Notes under the pieces: model-generated
The model's database searches: none
What the model was told of the DNA's origin: nothing
The model's input: only the letters and a program-made list of their open reading frames with translations
DNA from: Flavobacteriia bacterium
GTDB lineage: Bacteria > Bacteroidota > Bacteroidia > Flavobacteriales > Flavobacteriaceae
Reading direction: 5' to 3'
Length of the DNA stretch: 64,000 nt
Assembly: GCA_004293165.1 (NCBI GenBank)
Contig: RDYL01000003.1
Coordinates: 1 to 64,000 of the forward strand
Made by a program: the position numbers and the translations under genes
Part shown: positions 1 through 8,527 of the stretch, piece after piece
Numbering within the stretch: the stretch's first letter is position 1
Layout of the letters: every line of letters starts with the position of its first letter

Positions 1-51
1 GCCCGATTGCGCAGATGGTACTGCAGTTATGTGGGAGAGTATGTCGCCGCC
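1..51 (+). rRNA. rrf: 5S ribosomal RNA, 3' end (partial)
   Basis: The window opens inside a 5S rRNA. The stretch GATGGTACTGC near 14-24, followed by GGGAGAGTATGTCGCCGCC at 33-51, is the usual 3' third of bacterial 5S rRNA. The 5' part lies left of the window, so an rRNA operon on the plus strand ends here. A hairpin with a T-run follows directly. The identity comes from recognising the sequence by eye; no covariance model was run. Confidence 0.85.
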
Positions 52-59
52 TTTCTTTT

Positions 60-93
60 GAAAACCCTTCATCTATCGATGAGGGGTTTTTTG
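60..93 (+). terminator. rRNA operon terminator
   Basis: CCCTTCATC pairs with GATGAGGGG around a three-base loop and is followed by six T residues, just downstream of the 5S rRNA 3' end. This is a classical intrinsic terminator on the plus strand. Confidence 0.8.
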
Positions 94-129
94 TTATATA
101 GCATTTTTAGAAAAAATGAATTAAAATTA

Positions 130-217
130 TCGAACAGATAAGTTAATCCCGAAGTGTCGGGACGATTGCGCAGATGGTACTGTCCGCCTAGGCGTGATGG
201 GAGAGTATGTCGCCGCC
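130..217 (+). pseudogene. Partial 5S rRNA copy (tail duplicate 1)
   Basis: This stretch starts with a CGAACAGATAAGTTAA-like segment, which matches the middle of 5S rRNA, and runs to the same GGGAGAGTATGTCGCCGCC end as the real gene. The 5' half of a 5S gene is missing. A decayed version of the first terminator follows at about 227-260. It reads as a tandem duplication of the operon tail, offset about 159 bases from the first copy. It is unlikely to be a functional 5S gene. Confidence 0.7.
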
Positions 218-296
218 TTTCTTTTGAAAACCCTTCATCTAACGATGATGTGTTTTTTGTTATATAGCATTTTTAGGAAAAATAAATTAAAGTTAT

Positions 297-385
297 CGAA
301 CAGAGAAGTTAATCCCCGAAGTGTCGGTACGATTGCTCAGATGGTACTATTCGCTTAGGCGTGATGGGAGAGTATGTCGACGGCT
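297..385 (+). pseudogene. Partial 5S rRNA copy (tail duplicate 2)
   Basis: This is a second tail copy, about 167 bases after the previous one. It again begins in the middle of 5S (CGAACAGAGAAGTTAA) and ends in a more diverged form, GTCGACGGC instead of GTCGCCGCC. The greater divergence suggests it is the oldest copy or the one under least constraint. A weak hairpin with T-runs follows at about 391-428. Confidence 0.65.
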
Positions 386-449
386 TTCTTTTGAAAAGTC
401 CTATTATTTTTTGATAGAGCTTTTTTCTTTTCAAGATATTGTCCTTACA

Positions 450-487
450 AAACAATAAAACCACCTATATGGGCGGTTTTATTGTTT
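450..487. terminator. Bidirectional terminator
   Basis: The arms AAACAATAAAACCACC and GGCGGTTTTATTGTTT form a long stem with one wobble, with A and T runs on both sides. It can stop transcripts from either strand and sits between the rRNA tail and the first minus-strand gene. Confidence 0.7.
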
Positions 488-507
488 AGACTACTGAAAA
501 GCTAACG

Positions 508-551
508 CGAGCGTCCCGCTCGTGGATTTGTTTACACGAGCGTCCCGCTCG
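508..551. repeat. Two copies of a GC-rich 15-bp hairpin
   Basis: The 15-mer CGAGCGTCCCGCTCG occurs at 508-522 and again at 537-551, 29 bases apart. Each copy is a perfect hairpin (CGAGCG or GAGCG arms around TCCC). The composition stands out sharply against the AT-rich surroundings. I read this as a REP-like dispersed intergenic repeat; copy number elsewhere in the genome cannot be seen here. Confidence 0.75.
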
Positions 552-628
552 AGATAGCAGGGTCACATAAAAAATAACCTAACTTTTTAACGGTTAGGAT
601 TTATGAATTTTGATGAATTTATTCATTA

Positions 629-1003
629 TTATTTTGGCATCTTCTCAATGTCCTCTTTAGAAAATCCTGCTTTTAATATTAATGTCGTGTCTGTGATTTT
701 TTCATCAAGATAAATTCTACTTACCTCTGGATTTTTAGAAGAATAGACTACTTTAAAAAATTCTCCAATTTTTTCTCCATTGTTATCTCTTGGAGAATCA
801 GAAAAATTTGAATTCCCATCGATAAAAAATTTAAAATTCAAATAAGGGCCCTTAGCAGCCCCTTTAAATTCCGTTATCATACCCACTGTAACTATTCCTG
901 ACTCTTTAAGCTCTTTGTTATAATTGTACCCATGATAAAAGTTATATAATAGCCATAAAACAAAAATCACAATAACAATTAAATATCCATTTTTTTTTAA
1001 CAT
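629..1003 (-). CDS. Small membrane-anchored hypothetical protein
   Basis: This is a 124-residue protein with one N-terminal membrane segment (about residues 6-23) followed by a soluble domain rich in beta-type residues. The layout resembles short DUF3592-like proteins, but I cannot assign a family. It starts with ATG at 1003 and stands alone, with about 290 bases separating it from the next gene. The function is unknown. The lack of a signal-cleavage site suggests it stays in the inner membrane with the C-terminal part exposed. Confidence 0.65.
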   Translation of the reverse strand: MLKKNGYLIVIVIFVLWLLYNFYHGYNYNKELKESGIVTVGMITEFKGAAKGPYLNFKFFIDGNSNFSDSPRDNNGEKIGEFFKVVYSSKNPEVSRIYLDEKITDTTLILKAGFSKEDIEKMPK

Positions 1004-1151
1004 AATTCTTATTTATAACGTTTGATGCACTTCACCCAATAGTCTCAACTCATGTATATAGTATTTCTAGCTGGTGTGTGAATCCCTTCGCATGTTTTGA
1101 TTTTTCAGCAATTTACAAATAATTTTCTAATTTAATTCAACTGAAAATCAA

Positions 1152-1253
1152 GTCTGCGTTAGGGATAGGAGCATTTGTTTGAGCTCTTACTTAAAATGCC
1201 TAAGAATTTTAAGTAAAGCGAGTGCGGATAGCCCGACCCTTGGGGAACGCCCA
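1152..1253. repeat. Structured intergenic element upstream of the small membrane gene
   Basis: The stretch contains GTTAGGGATAGGAGC, then a hairpin (ACTTAAAAT at 1189-1197 with ATTTTAAGT at 1206-1214), then AGCGAGTGCGGATAGCCCG and a GC-rich end. It is much richer in G and C than its flanks and looks like the recurring intergenic elements I associate with Flavobacterium genomes. Fixed ends around a variable hairpin suggest a mobile repeat or a structured RNA. No gene is visible in 1004-1291 beyond this and the terminator. Confidence 0.5.
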
Positions 1254-1284
1254 TAAAAAAATCCGACCCTTGTGAAGTCGGATT
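1254..1284 (-). terminator. Terminator of the DUF3857/MORN operon
   Basis: On the minus strand AATCCGAC pairs with GTCGGATT and is followed by a run of T residues, just after the stop codon at 1292. It closes the three-gene operon that begins at 8438. Confidence 0.75.
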
Positions 1285-1291
1285 GGAATTT

Positions 1292-3259
1292 TTATTTATT
1301 TAGAACAATGACTATTTTGTTGAAGTCGGCGGCAGCGTTAATGACTGCTTTGTACGAATCGAAGTGTTCTAATGGGTAATTAATGATATTATAGAATTCT
1401 GTATTCTCAATTAGAATTTCGTCGCCTTGTGTCTTGTAACTGCTTTCAAAGGCAGCTTCTGTTTTGCCATTGATATCGGTTTTATGGCTCATGTTGAATT
1501 TTTCTACGTTTTTAACCGTTGTTCCTTTAGGTAAAATAATTTTTATCTTACGTAAATATGAGTGAGGATAATCAATTTCAACTGGCATCATACGTTTGTT
1601 TTCTTGGTATAATTCCATTTGTGAGCCTATTGTTTTCCCAATAGAAAATAAATAATTGTCTCCTGCTTTTTGTACTAAATCTTTTCCTTCAAATGTTACT
1701 TTTAAGACGAAAGGTTTTTTGCCTATGAATTCTGTTCCATCATTCTCAGTCGTTAAAGAAGTGTATTCTTCCTGAATGGTATAGTTTTCGGCAATACTTT
1801 TTAATATTTCCTTGTATTGATCTGCTGGTGCAAAATCTTTTATAGGTTGAAAATTAATGGCTGCATATCCTCCAAATGAGATTTCGTTTGTAATGATTGG
1901 ATTTTCAATATCTTTTGTAAAATCGATAGTGATATCCATTACATCGTGTGTTATTTCCACTCCAGGAATGGTAATAAAATTGATTTCTCCAATTCCCATT
2001 TTAACCCCTGCAAATTCTTTTCCTTTAATGAAAAGTCCGTAATTGTTTGCTAATATGTTTGGAATCAAAGGAATTCTATATTCAATTTCGGTTGGTGTAA
2101 TGAATTTATTAATTGATGGAAAATAGAATAATATTTCATCTAAGTTTTCATAACTCTCAAATTCAGGATCAAAGGCAATATCATAACGGTTTGAAGCAAA
2201 CACAATTTGATTTTCAATTTTGAAATACTTGAAAATAGCCAAATAAAGGGCTAAGATTTCTGTTTGATTGGCTTGTTTTGATTTTATTACGGCTGCTAAA
2301 TTTTCTTTTGCATCAAAATAACGGTTATAAGGAATTGTTTTTTTAACCTTGTTCTCAATGTTCCAAATTTGTTCTTGTAAATTATTTGATGTTACAATGG
2401 TTTTGCAAAAATCATCAACGGCTTTTTGACTTTTTTTGTCTAAATCTACATTGAATCTTTCGTACACATTAGAAGCAAATTCTTTGTAATTGTATAGGTT
2501 TTTTGATCCATTGTACAGGTTTGCATCTAACTTGTAACGAAAATATTTAATGTTTGCTTTCCAGTTTGAATATTTTTCATCGTCTTCTAATTTAGGTACA
2601 TTTTTCTCATTCACCGAAATCGAAATTTTGTCTTTGTAAATTTTATCATCTACTACTGCGGCTGCTAGATTGTTATAGCCTTTTGTTTTAAATTCTAAGT
2701 GATTTGGATGAATTAATTCGAAACTAATATCTAGAATTGGTAAATCGTCTTGCATTCTAAATGTTTTACCATTAAGTTCTGGAGATTCTTCTAAAAGAAA
2801 TATTTTTTCTATAATAGCACCTTTTTCTAATCCGTTGATTGCATAATAGTTATATTTTACACCTCGTTCTTCATCTACTTCTTCTTTGATGTCTTTTTTA
2901 TCCAAAGTAATGATTTTGCCACTTTTTAAAATAACACGTGCTTCGTTTTTAACAACGTTTTCATTGGAACTGAAGGGTAAGTATATTTTATTGTTTTTTT
3001 CAATGGCATCATCCGAATTGATAAATATTTTATCGTGTAGTAAGTAATATTGTTTAGGACCGTTTTTGTCGGTAACTACTTCAATTTTGATGGTTCTACT
3101 TACAATTAATTGGTTTTCATTTTTATATTGTTCCGGTAAAGTAAAGGCTTGCGGCTTTTGTTCCCACTTATAATCTTTGAAGGTGTATTCTTGTGCTACT
3201 ATTGAATTAAAGTTGCACAATAATAAAAAAAGTAGGCTTTTAACGAGTAATTTTTTCAT
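1292..3259 (-). CDS. DUF3857 / transglutaminase-like protein, catalytically dead
   Basis: This is a 655-residue secreted protein with a signal peptide at about residues 1-22, ending at VAQ. A DUF3857 region fills roughly residues 55-230 and a transglutaminase-like fold follows at about 290-400. The segment that should carry the catalytic Cys reads ANQTEILAL instead of the GDCKDMA of its neighbour, and no Cys-His-Asp set can be recognised, so I infer a binding or structural role. It is the last gene of an operon: the active paralogue ends at 3269, nine bases upstream. Such pairs are common in Bacteroidota cell envelopes, but their substrates are not known. Confidence 0.8.
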   Translation of the reverse strand: MKKLLVKSLLFLLLCNFNSIVAQEYTFKDYKWEQKPQAFTLPEQYKNENQLIVSRTIKIEVVTDKNGPKQYYLLHDKIFINSDDAIEKNNKIYLPFSSNENVVKNEARVILKSGKIITLDKKDIKEEVDEERGVKYNYYAINGLEKGAIIEKIFLLEESPELNGKTFRMQDDLPILDISFELIHPNHLEFKTKGYNNLAAAVVDDKIYKDKISISVNEKNVPKLEDDEKYSNWKANIKYFRYKLDANLYNGSKNLYNYKEFASNVYERFNVDLDKKSQKAVDDFCKTIVTSNNLQEQIWNIENKVKKTIPYNRYFDAKENLAAVIKSKQANQTEILALYLAIFKYFKIENQIVFASNRYDIAFDPEFESYENLDEILFYFPSINKFITPTEIEYRIPLIPNILANNYGLFIKGKEFAGVKMGIGEINFITIPGVEITHDVMDITIDFTKDIENPIITNEISFGGYAAINFQPIKDFAPADQYKEILKSIAENYTIQEEYTSLTTENDGTEFIGKKPFVLKVTFEGKDLVQKAGDNYLFSIGKTIGSQMELYQENKRMMPVEIDYPHSYLRKIKIILPKGTTVKNVEKFNMSHKTDINGKTEAAFESSYKTQGDEILIENTEFYNIINYPLEHFDSYKAVINAAADFNKIVIVLNK

Positions 3260-3268
3260 TTGAATATG

Positions 3269-5203
3269 TTATTTTTCGGTTAGAATTAAAGTTTCGCTAT
3301 AATTGTTTTTCATTTTTTTTACACTTTCATCCCACAATTGAAAGTCGCTAGGTTCTATTACCATTTTTTTTACTTCAAAAGTGTATTTTACAACTATTTT
3401 ATTATTTGTTTCTGAAAATACTGCGTTAACTTGAACTAATTCGTTATCTAATGTAAAGTTTTTTGGAATGTATTTTACTTTGTAGTTGGCTGGAATTTCA
3501 AATTCATATTCTGAGTTAAATAACGAAACAATTTCAAAATCATATCCAGTTACACGGTCTTTTTGAATTGGATTTTTTTCGAATACTTTATGCAAATAAG
3601 GATTTATATATAATTCTTTTTCTACTTTAATCAAGTAATTATCCAATTCGAAATCATAGTTTACATTGTATGGTAAATCGCGATTGCCGATGTTTTCTTC
3701 TTGATAGGTATTCAAATTAAATTTGTTGTTTCCTTTTAAAACTAGACTTTTGATCATTTCAAAACGGGTTTTTCCTGAAGCGTCACCTATTTGCATTAAA
3801 GTCATACTTCGGTTAAAGCCATTGAAAACTATTCTTCCATTTCCAATTAACTTGCCTTCTTTAATTTGAACTTTTACAAGGTCATCAACTTGATTTTTTT
3901 TAGCTTCAACTACTGGAACTTTTACGATTTTAAATTCAGTTTCGTTGTTAATTAATGCTTCTTTTCCTTGAATAAAAGAAGTTGGTAAGCCGTAACGTGT
4001 TTCTCTATCTGTTGCATCTAAAAAAATGTATTCGTCACCCTTTTTATAAGCAGCAATCATATGATTGTCGACAGCTGGCGTAGCTAATTCTGAATAAGAA
4101 TAAGGTATTTCTCTTGTTCCAATCCAACATAAATTTACATCTTTAACATTGGCATATGAAGCCATTGATACAATAATATTGGCCATGTCTTTACAATCGC
4201 CAAATTTTCTTTCAAAGACTAAATTGGCTTCTCGTGGAATAAAACCTTCATAACCATTTTCAAAAGCAACATATTTAATATTGTCTTTTACCCAATAGAA
4301 AATGCTTTTTATTTTTTCTTCTTCGGATGTTTTATCTTTTGTGATTTCCTCTGTAATCTTTTTTAAATCGAGGCATTCTTTTTTATTTAAATTGTTTACA
4401 AAGCCTTGATAATATTTATGAAGTAATGAAACATCATCTAAAACCACTGTTTTTTTATCGTTTATTGTATAGTCTTTTACGTAAATATCAATATGAGGTG
4501 CCGAGTATAAAATTCCTGGACCATTTGATTCAAATTTAAAAGCTTTAACATCTCTCAATGTCCAAGTGTACACAATTTTACCTTTTACTTCGGTTTTTTT
4601 AAATTGAATGGTATTGTTTGGATCGTTAAAAATTTTGTATCCAATGTTTACATTTTTATCGGTTTTTACTTCAAATGTTGCATTTTTAATTGGGAAACCT
4701 CCTATAAACATGTATTTGTGAAGTAGAAAAGGATCTACAAATTCGCGCTTGTAATGGTATACTTTTTTAGCTCCAGTTTCTAAATTTGGAAAAACAAGTT
4801 GTCGTTCTTTTATATCGTCAAAAAAGACAGAACTACTACTTGAGTTTTTTTCAGTGGTTTGTGTGACTTTAATTTTTTTCTCTTTGCCATTAGTATTTAC
4901 AATCGAGAAAGCTCCATATTCTACCAATTTTACTAATTCAGAATAGGTAAATGACTCTTGGTTGTTGTGAATTCCGTTTTCTGAAAGAATCATTGATTCA
5001 AAAGAAGTGTTTTGAATAATTTTCAGTTTTTTATTCTCAATTGAAATATCGTAGCCTTGATAGTCTAATAATACGAGTTCGTTAAAATCGGGATATTCTT
5101 TTTTATAATCCTGAAAAGTATTTTGCGCTTGAATGCTTATCGAAGTCAATCCAATAAACAAACCTATAAACGTTTTTTTATTTAATGATTTCAACCAATT
5201 CAT
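3269..5203 (-). CDS. DUF3857 / transglutaminase domain protein, intact triad
   Basis: This is a 644-residue secreted protein with a signal peptide ending near residue 26 (SIQAQ). DUF3857 is followed by a transglutaminase core. A plausible catalytic triad is visible as Cys337 in FGDCKDMA, His381 in DNHMIAAY and Asp396 in LDATD. A C-terminal beta-rich part (DUF3858-like) follows. Its start overlaps the end of the TPR/MORN gene by 26 bases, which points to coupled translation. Likely role: protein or peptide processing or cross-linking in the periplasm or at the outer membrane. The substrate cannot be deduced. Confidence 0.85.
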   Translation of the reverse strand: MNWLKSLNKKTFIGLFIGLTSISIQAQNTFQDYKKEYPDFNELVLLDYQGYDISIENKKLKIIQNTSFESMILSENGIHNNQESFTYSELVKLVEYGAFSIVNTNGKEKKIKVTQTTEKNSSSSSVFFDDIKERQLVFPNLETGAKKVYHYKREFVDPFLLHKYMFIGGFPIKNATFEVKTDKNVNIGYKIFNDPNNTIQFKKTEVKGKIVYTWTLRDVKAFKFESNGPGILYSAPHIDIYVKDYTINDKKTVVLDDVSLLHKYYQGFVNNLNKKECLDLKKITEEITKDKTSEEEKIKSIFYWVKDNIKYVAFENGYEGFIPREANLVFERKFGDCKDMANIIVSMASYANVKDVNLCWIGTREIPYSYSELATPAVDNHMIAAYKKGDEYIFLDATDRETRYGLPTSFIQGKEALINNETEFKIVKVPVVEAKKNQVDDLVKVQIKEGKLIGNGRIVFNGFNRSMTLMQIGDASGKTRFEMIKSLVLKGNNKFNLNTYQEENIGNRDLPYNVNYDFELDNYLIKVEKELYINPYLHKVFEKNPIQKDRVTGYDFEIVSLFNSEYEFEIPANYKVKYIPKNFTLDNELVQVNAVFSETNNKIVVKYTFEVKKMVIEPSDFQLWDESVKKMKNNYSETLILTEK

Positions 5204-8200
5204 CTGAATCGAATTTTTTAGTTAATGATAAAACACCATTTGTGTATATTAATAAATCGCCATGTAACTCATCATTTTTATAATTTGCAGTTAACCATGG
5301 TTTTCCGTCTTCTTTGAAATATGTATGAACGCCTTCAAAATCTCCGTTTTTCAAATTTTCTTTTTTGTATACTTTTCCATTCGAATAGTATTCGGTGCGC
5401 TCTCCTTCGAATAAGCCATTTTTATAATTAGCTTCATATTCTACTCTTCCCTCAATATTGTTTATGATTAGTTTGCCATCGATATTTCCTTTAACATAGT
5501 TCACTTTTATAGCCACTTTTCCATTTGGATACATCGATGTAATTTCTGCACTTTCAGTAGGTGTTTTGATTTTTTCCGAAAATCCACCTGTTTTATTTAA
5601 AGTTGAATAACTTACTACCGCATTACTTTCATAATCAACTTTTAAAATAGGTTCTCCTTTTTGGTTGTAATAGATGTATTCTCCATCAGTCAAGCCATCT
5701 AATTCGTTGTATTCAAACATTTTAGATTTATTGTGGTAGTAACGAATTGTTTTTCCATTGTCGTTCCCAAAGGTATATTCACTTGTAATTCTTAAATTAC
5801 CAACTAAATCATATTGAACATCGGTTCCATTTATTAAACCGCAATAGTAATTTCTTTCAAACATTAAAGTGCCATACGGACCGTAATATTTGTAGTTGTT
5901 GTGAAGTTTTCCGTTGATGTAATTGTATTCAGAAATCTTGGTGTCTAACTTATCTTTTGATGTGAATTTACCATTGTAATTTCCATTCATCATTTCAAAT
6001 TCTTGAGTTGTAGCTCCGTTATTTAAGCTTAAATTGACTTTACCAGATTTGTTTTTGTAATCTAACTCAAATTCTTTTTTCCCATTATTGTCATAACTTT
6101 CGGTTGAAATAATTTCTCCATCTAAATATTTAGAAATTTGAGAAAGTTTTCCAGATTGTCTGTAATTTGTTTTAGTGTAATTAACTTCACCATCTAAAAG
6201 AAATCCCTCTGTTTTTAGAGTTCCATCTGCATAATATGAACTATAAGGTCCGTTTTGTGTACCATTTGAATAATAGGAAACTTCACTTAATACACCACTA
6301 TCATATATTTCAAAAACACCATTTAAGGCATCATTTTCATAATGTGAAATGGTGGCTAATTGTCCTCTATTGTTATAAGAATGGCTCATGCCTGTTTGCA
6401 TTCCATTAGCATAATTTTCTTTAATTTTTAAATTACCATTTGTAAAGTAATAATTCCATTCGCCTGTTTTTTTACCTTTTTCGAAAAATCCAGTAATTTG
6501 TTTGTTGTTGTTTAAACTAGAAACTTGGAATGCTTTTTTAGTTAGGTTAATTTCAATAGGTTTTGGATTTGAATTTAAATATTGTAATCCAGATTTTAAC
6601 TCACCACTTTTGTATTTTTCTTCAAAATATTTTTGTCCTTTAGGATCGAAATAACTGTATGATTCTAATTCTTCTTTATCGTTAAAAATAAGTTCAGAAG
6701 ATTGTAAACCGTTGAAGAAATAGTTTATGGTTTTGGTGATTTTTCCATTGGTATAAAAACTTTCAAATTCTAATTTATTATTAGCATAGTATTTTTTATA
6801 ACTCCCTTGATTTTTTCCATTGCTATAATTCCCTTCAGCTTTAATTATTTTTCCATCAAAATACTGCATGTATTTACCATCGATTTCATCGTTTTTGTAG
6901 GTTGTTTCCATAGTAATATCGCCAAGTTCATTGTATAACGTGTAAAGACCATTTAATTTTCCATTGGAATAGGTAATTAAGCTGCTTTTAGTTCCATTAG
7001 GATAATAACAAGTTAAAGCTCCGTCTCTTTCACCATTTGTGAAATTAAGTTCACAATTTTTACCTCCATTTAAATGAAATGTTGTACTTACTCCTTGTAA
7101 TACATCATCTTTATAATTTTCAATTACACTGATGTTTCCATTGGAATAATATTCTTTTTTTTCTCCATGTAATTTTCCGGCACTAAACGTTTTCACCATC
7201 TCTAGGTTTCCCTTATCGTCAAAATATTTTTGTACGCCTTCTAATTCGTCATTTTTTAGGAACAATTCACCTTCAACATTTCCGTTTTCGCCTAAAAGTT
7301 TAAATTTTCCTTCTTTTTTATTGTTTACTACTGGCCCCATAATAAATGGTCTTCCATCATTTAAGTAAATCACTACATCTTGTTTGGTTCCAAAATGATC
7401 TAAATTTCTTTTAGCAAAATGATTCCAAAAATCTACCATATAATATTTCTCGTAGAAAGTTGTAATCAGTTTTTTATGTTTTGTAAGTTCTTTTTCTAAA
7501 TTTTCTTCTAATCCAAGTAGCATGTAATAGCTAAAACCTTCAAATTGATTTTTTGAAACCAAATCTTTAACCCATGGCATATAAGTAGTTTCAAAGAAAC
7601 CATTTCCCATTTTATGATCTAAACTATATTCCATTACCGCTTGCATTTGACGCATAATAATATCGTCAATTTCAGTTTTTAGTTTGTATGCTTTTCGTAA
7701 TGGAAGCTGATTTCTTAAAATGGTTTCTAATTCTTCAAAATTATCTCCACTGTTAGAAAAAACTACTTTTCCTTTGGTAAGGAAGTTCTCACCAAATTTA
7801 CTATTCAATTTTAAAACCGCTTCATTGGCATATTTTCCATCGGGAGAAATTGCTAAATAACTTAACAAAGCCAAACTTCCTTCAACAATGTTTCCATTTT
7901 CAATCGCAATAGCTCCTAAAAAATAATGTCCAGACGATAAATTAGGATTCATTGTAACTGCTTTTTTTAATAAATCAGCACTTTTTTGAAGTTCTTCTTT
8001 TCTTAAGTATAAAATAGCTTGATTGTATAAGAAATTAGAAGAATTACTTAAATATTCCGCTCCTTCGTTAAAAATTTTTTCAGCTTTGTCGTACTCTTTT
8101 TCGTCGCTATAATAGGTTCCAAAAAGGGTGTATAAAGAAGGATATTCTTTCATTTTTCCTTCTTTATAAAGCGTTTCTAAATGATTAAGCAGTTCTTCTT

Positions 8201-8438
8201 TCTTACCATCTGCAAATAAAGACAAAGCAATTTCATATTGTGCAGCAAGATATTTTGGATCTGACTTGGCGATTTTTTTGAATTCTGTGACGGCATCGTT
8301 ATATTGCCCTTTTTCATAATGTTTATATGCAGTACTGATAATTGAATCCGTTAAATAAACAAATGAATAGTCTTTTTTGGTTTGAGAAAAAACATTGGCA
8401 ACCCCAATGATTAATAATGTTAAGAATAGGTTTTTCAT
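5178..8438 (-). CDS. Large TPR plus MORN/YwqK-like repeat protein
   Basis: This is a 1086-residue exported protein with a signal peptide at about residues 1-19, ending FSQ. Residues about 30-210 carry TPR-like helical repeats (for example the ALSLFADGK and ALLSYLAISPDGKYA stretches). From about 355 to the end there are more than twenty short repeats of the form YxNGxxxGxxxxYxxxG, the pattern of MORN and YwqK-type antitoxin-like repeats. The name YwqK antitoxin is a database habit for this repeat; nothing here shows a toxin partner. It is the first gene of the operon with the two DUF3857 proteins and probably works with them at the cell surface as a scaffold. Confidence 0.8.
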   Translation of the reverse strand: MKNLFLTLLIIGVANVFSQTKKDYSFVYLTDSIISTAYKHYEKGQYNDAVTEFKKIAKSDPKYLAAQYEIALSLFADGKKEELLNHLETLYKEGKMKEYPSLYTLFGTYYSDEKEYDKAEKIFNEGAEYLSNSSNFLYNQAILYLRKEELQKSADLLKKAVTMNPNLSSGHYFLGAIAIENGNIVEGSLALLSYLAISPDGKYANEAVLKLNSKFGENFLTKGKVVFSNSGDNFEELETILRNQLPLRKAYKLKTEIDDIIMRQMQAVMEYSLDHKMGNGFFETTYMPWVKDLVSKNQFEGFSYYMLLGLEENLEKELTKHKKLITTFYEKYYMVDFWNHFAKRNLDHFGTKQDVVIYLNDGRPFIMGPVVNNKKEGKFKLLGENGNVEGELFLKNDELEGVQKYFDDKGNLEMVKTFSAGKLHGEKKEYYSNGNISVIENYKDDVLQGVSTTFHLNGGKNCELNFTNGERDGALTCYYPNGTKSSLITYSNGKLNGLYTLYNELGDITMETTYKNDEIDGKYMQYFDGKIIKAEGNYSNGKNQGSYKKYYANNKLEFESFYTNGKITKTINYFFNGLQSSELIFNDKEELESYSYFDPKGQKYFEEKYKSGELKSGLQYLNSNPKPIEINLTKKAFQVSSLNNNKQITGFFEKGKKTGEWNYYFTNGNLKIKENYANGMQTGMSHSYNNRGQLATISHYENDALNGVFEIYDSGVLSEVSYYSNGTQNGPYSSYYADGTLKTEGFLLDGEVNYTKTNYRQSGKLSQISKYLDGEIISTESYDNNGKKEFELDYKNKSGKVNLSLNNGATTQEFEMMNGNYNGKFTSKDKLDTKISEYNYINGKLHNNYKYYGPYGTLMFERNYYCGLINGTDVQYDLVGNLRITSEYTFGNDNGKTIRYYHNKSKMFEYNELDGLTDGEYIYYNQKGEPILKVDYESNAVVSYSTLNKTGGFSEKIKTPTESAEITSMYPNGKVAIKVNYVKGNIDGKLIINNIEGRVEYEANYKNGLFEGERTEYYSNGKVYKKENLKNGDFEGVHTYFKEDGKPWLTANYKNDELHGDLLIYTNGVLSLTKKFDSDELVEIIK

Positions 8439-8527
8439 GGAGAAAGAAATTTTATCAAATATAAATTTTATTTCGATTTTTTGTGCTGATTTTCTTAAAA
8501 ATGATCCTTTTTTAACATTATAAAAAA

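Noticed and set aside
1016..1160. Possible integron attC-like site (TAACG near 1017 and CGTTA near 1157)
   Set aside because: The outer boxes do not match the attC core rules and no integrase or cassette array is present.
5178..8438. Toxin-antitoxin reading of the YwqK-like repeats
   Set aside because: The protein is exported and very large, and no toxin-like gene is next to it; the antitoxin label comes from a database name.
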